Shown here: positions 20,401-29,500 of the stretch, piece after piece | Layout: the number at the start of each line of letters is the position of its first letter | Position numbering within the stretch: the first letter of the stretch is position 1 | Notes under the pieces: model-generated | Told to the model about the DNA's origin: nothing | Databases searched by the model: none | Seen by the model: only the letters and a program-made list of their open reading frames with translations | Made by a program: the position numbers and the translations under genes | NCBI GenBank assembly: GCA_033064195.1 | Contig: JARBJD010000059.1 | Span: forward strand, 124,001-188,000 | From: Blattamonas nauphoetae | Taxonomy: Eukaryota > Preaxostyla > Oxymonadida | Length of the DNA stretch: 64,000 nt | Reading direction: 5' to 3'

Positions 20401-20522
20401 CTCAGGACGAAGTGGTGACGTCTCGACGCTCCGTCTTTCCATCGAAAGGGCACATCCATGAAATCAGGTCATCTCCGCAACCTCAACAGCGGTTTGATGA
20501 TTCGTCAAACTCTGATTCTTGA
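17484..20522 (+). CDS. Type I membrane protein with beta-helix-like ectodomain and IPT/TIG-like module
   Basis: About 1,013 aa, apparently intronless. The start at 17484 puts a hydrophobic signal peptide first (RLPLFHLLIPWISFSCSS). The ectodomain has two segments of the kind that precede right-handed beta-helix (pectin-lyase-like) repeats: YVSPSGVDSSECGFEGRITC near residues 55-75, and SPNCGENTLACQSLSYAL near 432-450. Both combine Ser-Pro, Asn/Asp-Cys-Gly and an Ala-(I/L) helix. Ser/Thr-rich beta-strand repeats follow. A segment near 810-840 (PRITEVVADGSQLTIFGAGL) looks like an IPT/TIG fold. One transmembrane helix lies at about 912-937 (IIILIVVIIVLFAAGVALVA), followed by a basic stop-transfer (RRKKE) and a Ser-rich tail of roughly 75 aa. 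Likely surface or endomembrane; ligand unknown. Large families of such proteins are reported from oxymonads. Confidence 0.75.
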   Translation: MIVPSFLSMRLPLFHLLIPWISFSCSSYVCSTSHLSHILSHCSTHPSQNQNSVPDTPCYVSPSGVDSSECGFEGRITCGSVPQAIKNQLIRSEHHVLNEPAQVFVETSAPLNESVTVTYSVHLSKSPQNVTESLPEIIVMNDGSFVIESKVVHFIVSYLDFKIDGLIPPCCVFSHRYGSLEIISCSIRTPSTAVDTSCSIIESRDFVGLTLSSCVISTFRSSVGAILAAERGHVTLIHTKVANILTTGHVPISILKCTCSLFNLSLTEVHSELHAPMTFNSIFFDLSEKLSFSNCSSKLAVGALWISLDSTGDNTFRDFHFVNCSSSVTTEPSSFHLVVFSDSIHYKLQDLTFSGTTQNTCHFQINEKGPFLQSRLDTIQFDFWTQPQLYLYLSNHESGSVQQPLLNVLRRQATDAFLCSVDNEFTSNYDSPNCGENTLACQSLSYALQELDWTTGSVSNRQISVYLAAETNQCSLLNISVFGIQNDDSLLVSTDDSSSFTQVYFTCSGIVSFSGLKITLLDQLCPTLFQTLSDQLSIHQCSFIPQSPTSLETLLVHLVEGECVLRDIQINSVHLSNSIVQIEENTTLQIHLCSFTDLSFSNPLFVTHSDQDQPLDETENTTTSTITFSQTEIYYSEDLSADYVLLSFNRSEVVFSQVIITGPDRVFISPNQIAKSAQHQAVRTNHYSSTENPPSPHENQESVCEWTSGALHLILCSSSLSNVTLSGLTQGSILLERGNLTLEDVLFTHNGKTEGMVGARRNIACLDDATVLVQHVVTERLIEGLWFTSDGSCTFAYDDETTEVSRAFFFRPRITEVVADGSQLTIFGAGLFPCGLMVSLRAFDIYGFLDQQTDCFDIETHDGTTLTCQCKTVRLQETECEWQVVIRAGTEDDREQFIVQERVTHVQSPTQTPIIILIVVIIVLFAAGVALVAVFILQTVRRKKENNQPFQQTNFEMESFNRSSPSLFSDRSSQDEVVTSRRSVFPSKGHIHEIRSSPQPQQRFDDSSNSDS

Positions 20523-20894
20523 CTACAGTTGTCTTTATTCCTATTAAGTTGGATCTTGAATCCTACGCAATCTCACACCGGACTTTTTTCTGTTTCTTGT
20601 TTTTCTCTGATGCGAAGGGAGTCAGAAAAGGAATGAATAGGTCTGGAAGACGATGCGAGATGCAGAATTTAATCAGTCAATGAGATTATGATGATGAACT
20701 GTCTCGTTTTAGACGAAAAGTTCTGGTGTGAATCGTGTTGGTGAAGTGTTTTGAACGAAATAAGTATAATCTGAAGTTAGAAGAAAAATGTATCGATATT
20801 CAGTTGAAAGAAAGACGAGAAAACCGCACGATGACATGCGTGAAGATTTTTAAGCAGAAATATGCTCAGAAAATCAATAATTGGTGAAGATATC
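20523..20894. other. Convergent intergenic spacer
   Basis: AT-rich sequence between the 3' ends of the membrane protein gene (+) and the 202-aa gene (-). It presumably holds both 3' UTRs. I see no gene, repeat or RNA structure in it. Confidence 0.5.
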
Positions 20895-21701
20895 CTACCA
20901 GATTTCTGTTGGCATGAATGATGACGTATATGACAAAGTAAGGAATAAATACCTGTTTTTGGATCAAACGTATCTTTTTTATTCTCTAGTTTCGTTTTCA
21001 GTTCGTCTGAGGGCTTTGTTTTTCGTATGGAAGGATTATGTTCTGAAGGTGATTCTTTTGTGGTTTGCCAGGGAACTGCAGCAATATCTTCTTCGGTAAT
21101 ACCATCAAGAACATTCAAAGTACAATGGGATGTTGAGACACATGAGTTACATGCATCAGGAGCACATCCTTCAGGGACGACATCTTTCATTGGGTCAATC
21201 TCGAGAAATTTTGCTTGAACATCCTAATAAGAGAATCAGTATGACTACAAGCACAGATACATCGAGTATTTGGCAAATGCAAAATTCCCCCTTCATTTCT
21301 TCAGCCATTCTGTTCGCACCAAGTTCGATCGCCCGGACATTTCCTTCCGTCACAGAGGAAAAATCTGTGATTGACACTCTCTCAAATGGAAAATATCGAA
21401 GTGAACATTGTGATGAAGTTCAAACATGGTCGGTTTCTCTGGGTAGCCTTCGAGATTGAACGATATTTTGTAGGTGATTTCCTTAACTCTATTGAAGACC
21501 TCGACAACTTTGTATTTGTCTTCATCAGAACCCTGACGATATCCAGGGTAAAGAATGGAAAGGGCCATTAACTCATCATCGATTCCAAGAGCAGACATCG
21601 CTGTAGAAAAAGTGTGGCTTGATCCCATGTCGGCCAAACTCTTTACGATGATTCGCTGCTATAAGTCTCCAAATTGAAATTCTTAAATGTTGTATGTTCA
21701 T
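20895..21701 (-). CDS. Unrecognised 202-aa protein, 5 exons
   Basis: Hand-spliced exons (reading - strand): 21701-21647, 21600-21378, 21309-21261, 21223-20953, 20905-20895. Introns run from 37 to 69 nt and all have GT...AG ends; lengths sum to 609 nt. The protein begins MNIQHLRISIWRL, has a mixed alpha/beta middle (ALGIDDELMALSILYPGY, then VVEVFNRVKEITYKISFNL), an amphipathic helix (REMAEEMKGEFCICQILDD), a Cys-bearing segment with six Cys (PEGCAPDACNSCVSTSHC) and a charged tail ending KTEIW. No signal peptide or membrane segment is seen in the spliced product; the hydrophobic stretch in one unspliced frame lies inside an intron. I do not recognise the family. The last exon contributes only about three codons and is the weakest join. 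Confidence 0.5.
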
Positions 21702-22291
21702 ATTTGTTTGTTTAGAGAACATGAAATCTCGTGGGAAAAAAAACCTTCCTCAACCAACTCATCATGCTGGTTGAACAACTTTCTTTCCCTACATTAACCT
21801 CTGCACTATCCCGTTACTCTTATCACTTACAAGAGTGCCGTACAATTAGCAGAGAACATTGTTCTCCTCTTTCATACCATCATTCACTCTCAAACTCTTC
21901 ATCCTTTTCTGCTTCTTCTCCAGGATACCTTTGATTCTTCACTTCCAATCGTTGCTAGGAACATATGTTTGTCATTGTCTTTCGTTCTCTATGTCAGTAG
22001 TCACCATTTTCCTCGCATATTTTTGGCAGAGTTGCGGTTTTTTGTGGTCCAAAAAAAAACTTCAATCCAGTCTTCTGAAGATAGACTCCTACTGAACTCG
22101 TTTGTAATCATCTATGTGATTGGAGAAGTGTCGCAGAGCGTCCAAAGGCCACCCTCGTAATCATCAGACTCTCAGATCGTCCCATGTCCACAACATTTTA
22201 TCGTAATGTCTATGGTATCTTCGTTCTTTCAGTAATCTAAAAATGTTTTCTTCATCATTTATCTGTTCTCTTATCAAATTCGCTACTTATT
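21702..22291. other. Upstream region of the 202-aa gene and SRP54
   Basis: AT-rich, pyrimidine-rich sequence between divergently transcribed genes. It should contain both promoters and the missing first codons of SRP54. Several short frames exist but none has coding character. No repeat or RNA gene seen. Confidence 0.4.
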
Positions 22292-23808
22292 TTGCTCGTA
22301 AATCTTGGAATAGGGATCGTTGATACCTTCATTAAACTTGGCACCAACCTCATCCTTGACGATAAAACCATCGATACTGTCATCCGTGATGTTACTGTGG
22401 CGCTCCTGAAAGCCGATGTCAATGCTAGCTATGTCCAGAAGCTTCGTGATGAAGTCAAATCTCAACTTGATCCAAAAAGAATCACCGAATGGGCAAACAA
22501 ACGTTATCTTGTCCGCCAAGCGATCATTCAATCGCTAATCAAACTGATTGATCCAGGTATCCCCCCATTCCAACCAAAAAAAGGGAAAACGAACGTCGTA
22601 ATGTTTATTGGTCTGCAAGGAAGTGGTAAAACAACAACAGTCGCAAAGTATGCTCGATATTACCAACGCAAGGGGTTCAAACCAGCTCTTATTTGTGCGG
22701 ATACGTTCAGAGCTGGTGCTTTTGAACAGCTTCAACAAAACGCAACGAAAATCAAAGTACCCTTTTGGGGAAAGAAGGACGAGATTGATCCACTAGCTAT
22801 TGCAGAAACTGGTGTTGACTTCATGAAGCAAGAAAAATTTGATCTGATTATTGTTGATACATCCGGTCGCCACAAGCAAAGTGCTGATCTTTTAAATGAA
22901 ATGGAACCGGTTGCGAATGCCATCAAACCAGATGCTATTGTCCTTGTGATGGACTCATACATCGGTATCTCTCAATTTTTCTAACTTTCACCCGTGTCCC
23001 TCAGGTCACTATGCATATGAACAGGCCGCAGCTTTCCGTTCTAAGGTGAAGATTGGATCCATCATTATTACCAAACTAGATGGTCACGCGAAGGGAGGAG
23101 GAGCACTCGCTGCTGTTGCTGCAACAAATTCACCCATTCTCTTCCTCGGAGATGGGGAAGGCTTTGACGCGCTCCGAGTATTCACCCCATCTTCGTTCAT
23201 CCGCTCTCTTATTGGCGCTGGTGATGTTGGTGCCCCCGTTGACAAGATTGAAGGTCTTAACATCACAAAGAAGGCTCCAGATATGATCATGGATCTGGTG
23301 GGAGACAAGTTCTGCATGAAGGCCTTACGGAGCAAACTTGAGACGTTGCATGATGTTGGGCCTGTTTACCGAAGGATGGGAAGGATTCCTGCGGATGTGG
23401 AATGTATGTTTGAGTACCTTCGCCAACAGGCTGGAGGAGGAAGTGATGAAGATGTAGCTGAAAGAATAAGGATTTTTTGTCCATTCTTGATTCGATGACA
23501 CCCAAAGAATTGACAATGACAAAACCACTTCGTCCAGAACGCTATCCACGTCTTGCCCGAGGATCTGGACAGCCAATTGTGGTGTGCTCGAACTCATTTT
23601 GTTCATATCTCGACTCTGCTGTATCAATTAATAGATGGTCGAATATCTTATGCAGTCGTTCAGATCATTCGCTGAGATCAATAAACCGATCCCACCTTCC
23701 AGGAGTAATGTCTGCGTTGACTACTTTAACCCCATTCCGGATTACGATCAAATCAGAAAGAAAGCACTCGCAATGTTACTCCCCCCAAACATGAGAAAGA
23801 GGGGGTGA
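22292..23808 (+). CDS. SRP54: Signal recognition particle 54 kDa GTPase subunit, with apparent frameshift
   Basis: Binds signal peptides and the SRP receptor. The N domain (DKTIDTVIRDVTVALLKADVN) precedes the G domain with GLQGSGKTTT (about residue 107), DTFRAGAFEQL, DTSGRHK and TKLDGHAKGGG; the M domain holds ILDSMTPKEL and RLARGSG. Introns at 22975-23004 (30 nt) and 23582-23634. Two oddities. First, the coding frame at the 5' end opens with TTG at 22292, and LLVNLGIGIV aligns with the usual MVLADLG...; no clean ATG is found. A first exon near 22234 (ATG) spliced with a 49-nt intron ending at 22311 is an alternative. Second, the frame shifts by one base at a run of six T near 23470: the peptide ERIRIF must join LSILDSMT. 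The C-terminus (PPNMRKRG) is shorter than in animals, with no long Met-rich tail. Confidence 0.88.
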
Positions 23809-23859
23809 AAAAGAAAGCTAAACGTGCTCAAAAGCTAGATTTTTTTAAGCAAAAACATT

Positions 23860-25475
23860 TCAAAGTGAATATTGATTTGATTTTTGAATAATGACAGCCA
23901 CACGAGTGATGACCCCACTACTCCCCTCGACGACATTCAGCGCGTCGCACAGCACACTCACATTGTCCAAGTCGAGGGCCAGGAAGGAGCGATCCGATAC
24001 TTGCTGTGACTTTGCCCATTCTGCGACTCTTCCTGCGGAGGGTGGGTCTCATCCAGCAGCATCGTGCATCGATTCATGATTGGCAGGGACACGTCGAGGG
24101 AGAGGCGGGTACGGTGGGTGAGGTTGGGGCGCAGACATGTTCACCATCGTCCACACATCCTCGTTGCCTATTTCCACTGTTACTTTCCCCTTCCCCCTCA
24201 TCACATCGCTCACATCTTTTGCTGTCTGCACTGTCATCGAATGCCACATGCGACCGTTCAGATTGTTCAGAGTGACAGAGAAGAACATCACTTCGATCGA
24301 ATCGTTCGAGATTTGGCGGACAGAAACTTTGTTTTCTGGTTTCGTCATCGAAAACGAGGTCAGCTCATTCGTGAGTTTGTGGAAAGTGTGGTTGAACGCT
24401 CTCTGCCACTGTGCAGACGCGGTTGGTTGTGGATGAGTGAAGTGGAGGAGAGAAAGGGATGGCAGATCGGCGAGGAAGGGTGAGATCTGCTTGGTGATGG
24501 AAAGATGGTGGCGCGCAGTGTCTGAAGACGACGGAAGCGTCGAAGAGAACATCACTCCCTCCAACCACTCACTTGTTGAACACAAGTTCAGGCTGAACGA
24601 ATCAATCTCAAACTCGAGCGAGGAAGACAGCAGCGGAGGGATGTTCCGCTTCTTCTCCACAACTGTTGAGTGCTCCTCATCTGACAGTGCTTCGAATGTG
24701 GTGAGAGATACTTGTGATTCGGCGAGTTGATGAGTGTAATCGACTGATTCCGTGTCGCTCTCTTCGTCCATCGCTTCGAGCATGTCCTCCTGCACCGTCT
24801 TCACAAGTGTTTGCATGAAGACAGTTTGGTTTGTGAATAAATCAAACAAACCCAGTCCAAACTGCCTCACCAGTATCGCGTTGGAGTGGCGGAGTGTCAG
24901 ATCGAAAGAAGACACACTCAACTTGAAAATGAGCGGGATGAGCGAGTTGATCGACTCGGGAAGTTGAATGCCCTCATTCATATCCAAAATACTGTCCTTC
25001 GAGTCGAGCAGCTTGCGTATGAAGAACACATTCACATTCGCATCGATCCGGGCATCGAACAGGGCAATGATGGAGCTCCATTCGAACGTCTTCTGATCGA
25101 AAAAGGCGACGAAGGCGTCGAGGCAGTCCCCCTTCCCAATCCACACCAGTGACAACTCCGCATTCTCCACGGCAGGCATGTGTGGATGTCAGGACGCGAC
25201 CGAACTCGTCGAGTGTGAGCGAGGCCTCTCAACGTCCTTCGGTTTTGAGCGTAGGCTCTCTTTCACGTTGTCTGTCTGAGACGAGGGTGTTTGTTCAGTT
25301 CGGTCTGATGGCGTGATGTTTGGCTCGTCGTTTGAGCTTTGCTGATTGGTAAAGGGAGAGTGTTGTGAAGAGCGAGAAGTGCTGCAGAAGCACAGGTGGA
25401 AGAAAAACATGGATGTATCCTCTTCTGAGACTGAACAAGCTGTTGAACCATTTCTGCAAGTTCAGCTTTGTTCAT
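23860..25475 (-). CDS. Unrecognised 474-aa protein, 4 exons
   Basis: Proposed exons: 25475-25437, 25341-25201, 25164-24093, 24032-23860, with lengths summing to 1,425 nt. It starts MNKAELAEMVQQL, followed by a disordered Ser/Thr/Asn-rich linker. A folded region then begins NAELSLVWIGKGDCLDAFVA and runs through leucine-rich helices (INSLIPLIFKLSVSSFDL, FGLGLFDLFTNQTVFMQTL). An acidic linker follows (EAMDEESDTESVDY), then a beta-rich C-terminal region. The final exon (RVAEWAKSQQVSDRSFLALD ...) stays open to a TGA at 23860 only if the 60-nt intron is removed. No signal peptide or membrane span. The 3' end lies 51 bp from the convergent SRP54 stop. The first intron is uncertain because an alternative donor exists. 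I do not recognise the family. Confidence 0.6.
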
Positions 25476-25958
25476 TGAGGCTGATGTTTGTTGGATCGTG
25501 AAATTTGGTGGCTTCGAGCTATAATATCGGAATCCTCGGTTTGGACCACCAACTAGGATTTACATTAATCGAAACTTTGGTGAAAATTTGTTTTTGTTGT
25601 AAACCTTTGTGTGGAGTTGGTTTCAATTTTCTGACTGCTTTTTTTACTTGATCTGCATTGAATGTCAAAATGACGAGTGAATGATCATTCGTTCAATCTC
25701 CTGATTGAATTTTACGAAGAGAAACGTTTCAACAGGTGTAATTTGTAGGCAACTTGAAACACTCATTGGTGACCCATCACTGTTTTTGTCTCCCATCGTG
25801 GTCTGTCGCTTCCTCTGTTTAAGACCATCTTTCTCGTTCATTTTTCCTCTTGTATTGGCTTTTATCTCTCATAAACTCGTTTCTGACGGTTTATCACCCT
25901 TCTCCTGAAAGCCAGAGTTTTCGTTGAGAAAAAAGAAGAAAATCGAGTGAATTGACAG
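25476..25958. other. Intergenic spacer upstream of the 474-aa gene
   Basis: Between the start of the 474-aa gene and the end of the PSI protein gene, both on the - strand. AT-rich, T-runs, no long frame, no recognisable repeat or RNA. Confidence 0.4.
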
Positions 25959-26443
25959 TTATTTTGATCTCTTCTTCAATCGAGAGCAGATGCAAAGAAT
26001 TAGTACTTCAAGAATAGCAAAAGAGCCGAGAAAGGCGAGGAGTGAAATCAGGAGGAAGAACGGGAGTGTCAGGTTCCCGACAATCCAATGTGACTTCGAA
26101 TATTTGCAGGTAAGATTCTGTCTTGTTGGTTCTGTTTCTTTTGAATTGTCATTTGCACCATATTGACCACCTGGAGGATGTTCATGGTTGTCGTGATGGA
26201 AAAACGAATAAAGATGATTAAATAGTCAAACCCGGCATGCACATCGCCTCTTGAGTGACTTTTGTGGTTTTGTCAAACGGTTCTTGGCACCATATACAAA
26301 ACCGTGACTGAACACAGGCAGATTTTGCTTGGTTCCAACATAGCGTTGATTGTGCTTCCAATGATATGACTATCATGAAAAAGAAGAAAAATAGGCAGTT
26401 TGAGAGATAAAATGATGATACCGAAGAATAGTGGGAAAATCAT
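25959..26443 (-). CDS. Small PSI-domain type I membrane protein (PTTG1IP-like architecture), 3 exons
   Basis: Exons 26443-26422, 26369-26232 and 26170-25959 give 123 aa. Order: short signal peptide (MIFPLFFVISLEA); a Cys-rich PSI-type domain (CWNQAKSACVQSRFCIWCQ, then a later CMPG and NLTC); one transmembrane helix (LPFFLLISLLAFLGSFAILE); and a short basic cytosolic tail (SRLKKRSK). Signal, a lone PSI domain, one membrane span and a basic tail is the layout of animal PTTG1IP, a small trafficking adaptor; that function is not shown here. A Met 16 codons upstream in the same frame (26491) would lengthen the N-terminus, but the inner Met gives a better signal peptide. The gene lies 137 bp from and is divergent to the large + strand gene, so the two probably share a promoter region. 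Confidence 0.72.
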
Positions 26444-26580
26444 CAGTGGTGACCCATATCCAAATATAGACACCAGCTCTTCGTCAACCACTCATTCAAA
26501 TCGTTCAGTCTTTGTTCATTCGACTTATTTAGCTGTTTTGGGACGTCTTCCGATATTAGCCACACTTCGCTCCTGAACGA

Positions 26581-29500
26581 ATGTCAATCTATGTAGCGAG
26601 TACTGGGGGGTTCTATGATTCTCAATTTCAAAATATTTCAACTACAGTTAGTGGAAAGCATCAATCTCAGTACCAATTGACTATTAAGCAACTTGAACAA
26701 GCCATAGAAGCGATCCCTGATCCATCAGCTTTTTCCTCATATCCAGAATATGACGAGGCAATTCAAAGATGGATTGAAAAGAATAACGAATTGCTTCATT
26801 CATTTATTCTTCCATATACGGCCTATTCGCAGTATACGACTGAAAACCACCCAATCACTTCCGACCATCAACTCTCCTTCTCTATACCTTGGAACTCATG
26901 TCTTGTAATTCACGAACCACAGCCAACTGAGTATGATACGTATCAACAGTATGAGTCAGCTGCAGTTCAATGGATGCAAACTTGTACAAAGCAAATGAAC
27001 CTATTCCGCAATTTCTGCACTATATCCAACAGCTTTGGCCTCTCTAAACGATTTAACGTTACTCAAGGAAGAGATAAGAAAACTACAGTTTCCAATAGAA
27101 TCTACTCAGGAAAACCATCGTCTCATTCTTACCAAAATAGAAATCAGGTGTGGCTTTCGACGAGCATTGGACAAAGGGACTTTATTTTGGGCTTATTCAC
27201 AGCAACCACGCACATATACAACACATCAATGGATCAAGGCGTATATTCACCGCGATTACAGACGAACATGGAACCAACAATGTTCGTCGACCCGCTAAGC
27301 TGCATCTTCCCACTTCTATCAGTCTCTGTTCCTGATTTTCAAGCTGTTTTGTCAGACTACTTGTATGGGAACCAGTTTGACGCAGCAATTTCCTTTTTTC
27401 TTCCCTCTCAAACTCCGAGAGTCCGCAACACATCATCCCTCTTTCCATTGTTCTTCGAAAGCGTTCCGTACGCACTCGATCTGGAAGATGCCACGAAGGA
27501 CTCTCTGTCCGTTTCACAGCTCCGACATTATCTCTCCAAAATCTTCCCTCTATCCATCCTTCAATTGAGGGAGAGTTCTTCCACTGCAGACGATTCATCT
27601 GTCGATTCCAGTTTGACCGAAGACGAGTCGGGAATCTCAGTTAGCCCTTCCTCCTATATATTCTTTCTTATTCACTCTCTCCTGTCCTCGCCTACCACAA
27701 TCTCTCCTCTGTCTCTTCTCCACCTCGACACTTTCTCTCCTCTTTCTCACCTCCGACTCTCTCACCTTCCTCAAAGTCCTTCATTGCCTCCCACTCTCCC
27801 CAACAGCTCAACTGCATCTCCCTTCGTTCCAGCGAACTCTCCACTCGTTCAGCCATATCCAACAGGCCGTTCGATGAGGCGAGACGCGTCAACAGCAGTC
27901 CCTTCCGCAGGTTTCAAGCACGCCGTTGCGAAGGCCTTTCCGGGAATCGTTGCGAAGAAGCATGTCGATTCAGAACATGTCACTCCGACACTTCAACGCC
28001 AACAACCATCCGGAAGTCGCACGATGAGTCGCTCGCAATTGAATTCTGAGAGAGGGACCCAAAAGAAGCTTGTTCCATACATCCCACCAAAAGACATATG
28101 TCCTCTGAACGGTCCGCGGAGTGAAATCCAGGAGTTTGTTGGAGAAGATGTTGGGTTGGTTCTCAGAAGCCGCTTTGATACACTTATTTCGTATGGGTCG
28201 TCGATGACTGATCCGAACGTCTCTCTCGATGTGCAGATCAAAACACTGTTTACCACAATTTCGGCTTCAACACTGAAACAGCTCGCTGCCTCCTTCGCCT
28301 CAACAACTAACTCTCTGCGCTTTTACATGCTTCGGTCGTTTGTCACGGGTGAGATTCTGTCTCATTCTGAACGCATCCTCACTCTGATCGACGCAGACCC
28401 AACACTCAGCTTCCGTTTCCCCTCCTTCTTCCCAGACAAACTGGAACCGGAGAAGCTCATCACAGAAACGAGCTATTTTCACCGCATTTCGTCGGAATGG
28501 CAGCAAGCACAACTCAAAAAGAACCCTCCCGACAGCGCCATCCATCTTCTCGTGAGGCATCGATTGAGACCAGCCTATCTCCAGATGCTGGCTTTGCTTC
28601 TTCGACTGTTCTCTTCGAAGACGTCAAAGATTCCTGAAATCTCGACCCAGAATCTCATCCTCTTTCAGAATACTGTTGTCATCAACTCTGTCCCCACACT
28701 CCGACAGCTACCGCCACCAGCCGAAAACGAAATTGTGGACCCAAGTTCAAACAAACCAGCGGGAATGGGCCTCGTTCTCTTCCTTAATGAGCACAGACTT
28801 CTTCAAACGTGCCTGCAACATATTCGGACCTCCGAGTCAAATCTTCAAAAATTCAACGAACGGTCAAACCCACAAAACCGACCAGAAGCTTCGGAATCGC
28901 ATGAAGTGTCCATTCCGTCCACATTGCGGATCTCAACAAAATCAGTTCAAATCGAAGCTCAGACAAATGACACGATTCAACTGATGAGCAACCCTGCACG
29001 CCTTCTTCGATCCAAATCTCCAAAATCATCTGTCAAGCAAAATGCTTTGATCACTTGGATCGAGAATCGACTCAACCAACTCTCAGACCTCATCCATCAC
29101 ACAATATCGTCCACTCCATCACACCTCCTCTTCTCTCTTTGTCTCTCACCTCACCCACTCGTCTCCAATGTCTCTTTCGACGCCGCTATTCATCTCTTCT
29201 CACTCGACTTCAAAACAAGCATCCATCCATACCGTCGCAGCCCCAACACAGCTCTTTCTTTCCTCTTCTCTGCTGTCAACGCACAATATGATCATGTCAG
29301 AGCCAATGCCCAACGATTGACCTCAAAAATCGTCTCCTCGTCTGTCTGGGCGTTCTTCTACGCGCGTTCTCTTCTGATTCTCGATGTCGACCTGAAATCG
29401 ATGATTCAGAGGACAGAGCGGCGTCCACAGACAGACACAGTCTCATCTGGACAAGATCGGAAGTCCTTCCATCTTCCGTTTGGAGAGCCAACTGAGCGAT

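Noticed and set aside
24064-25152. Several + strand frames opposite the 474-aa gene
   Set aside because: The - strand frame is longer and splices cleanly into flanking exons; the + frames are fragmented.
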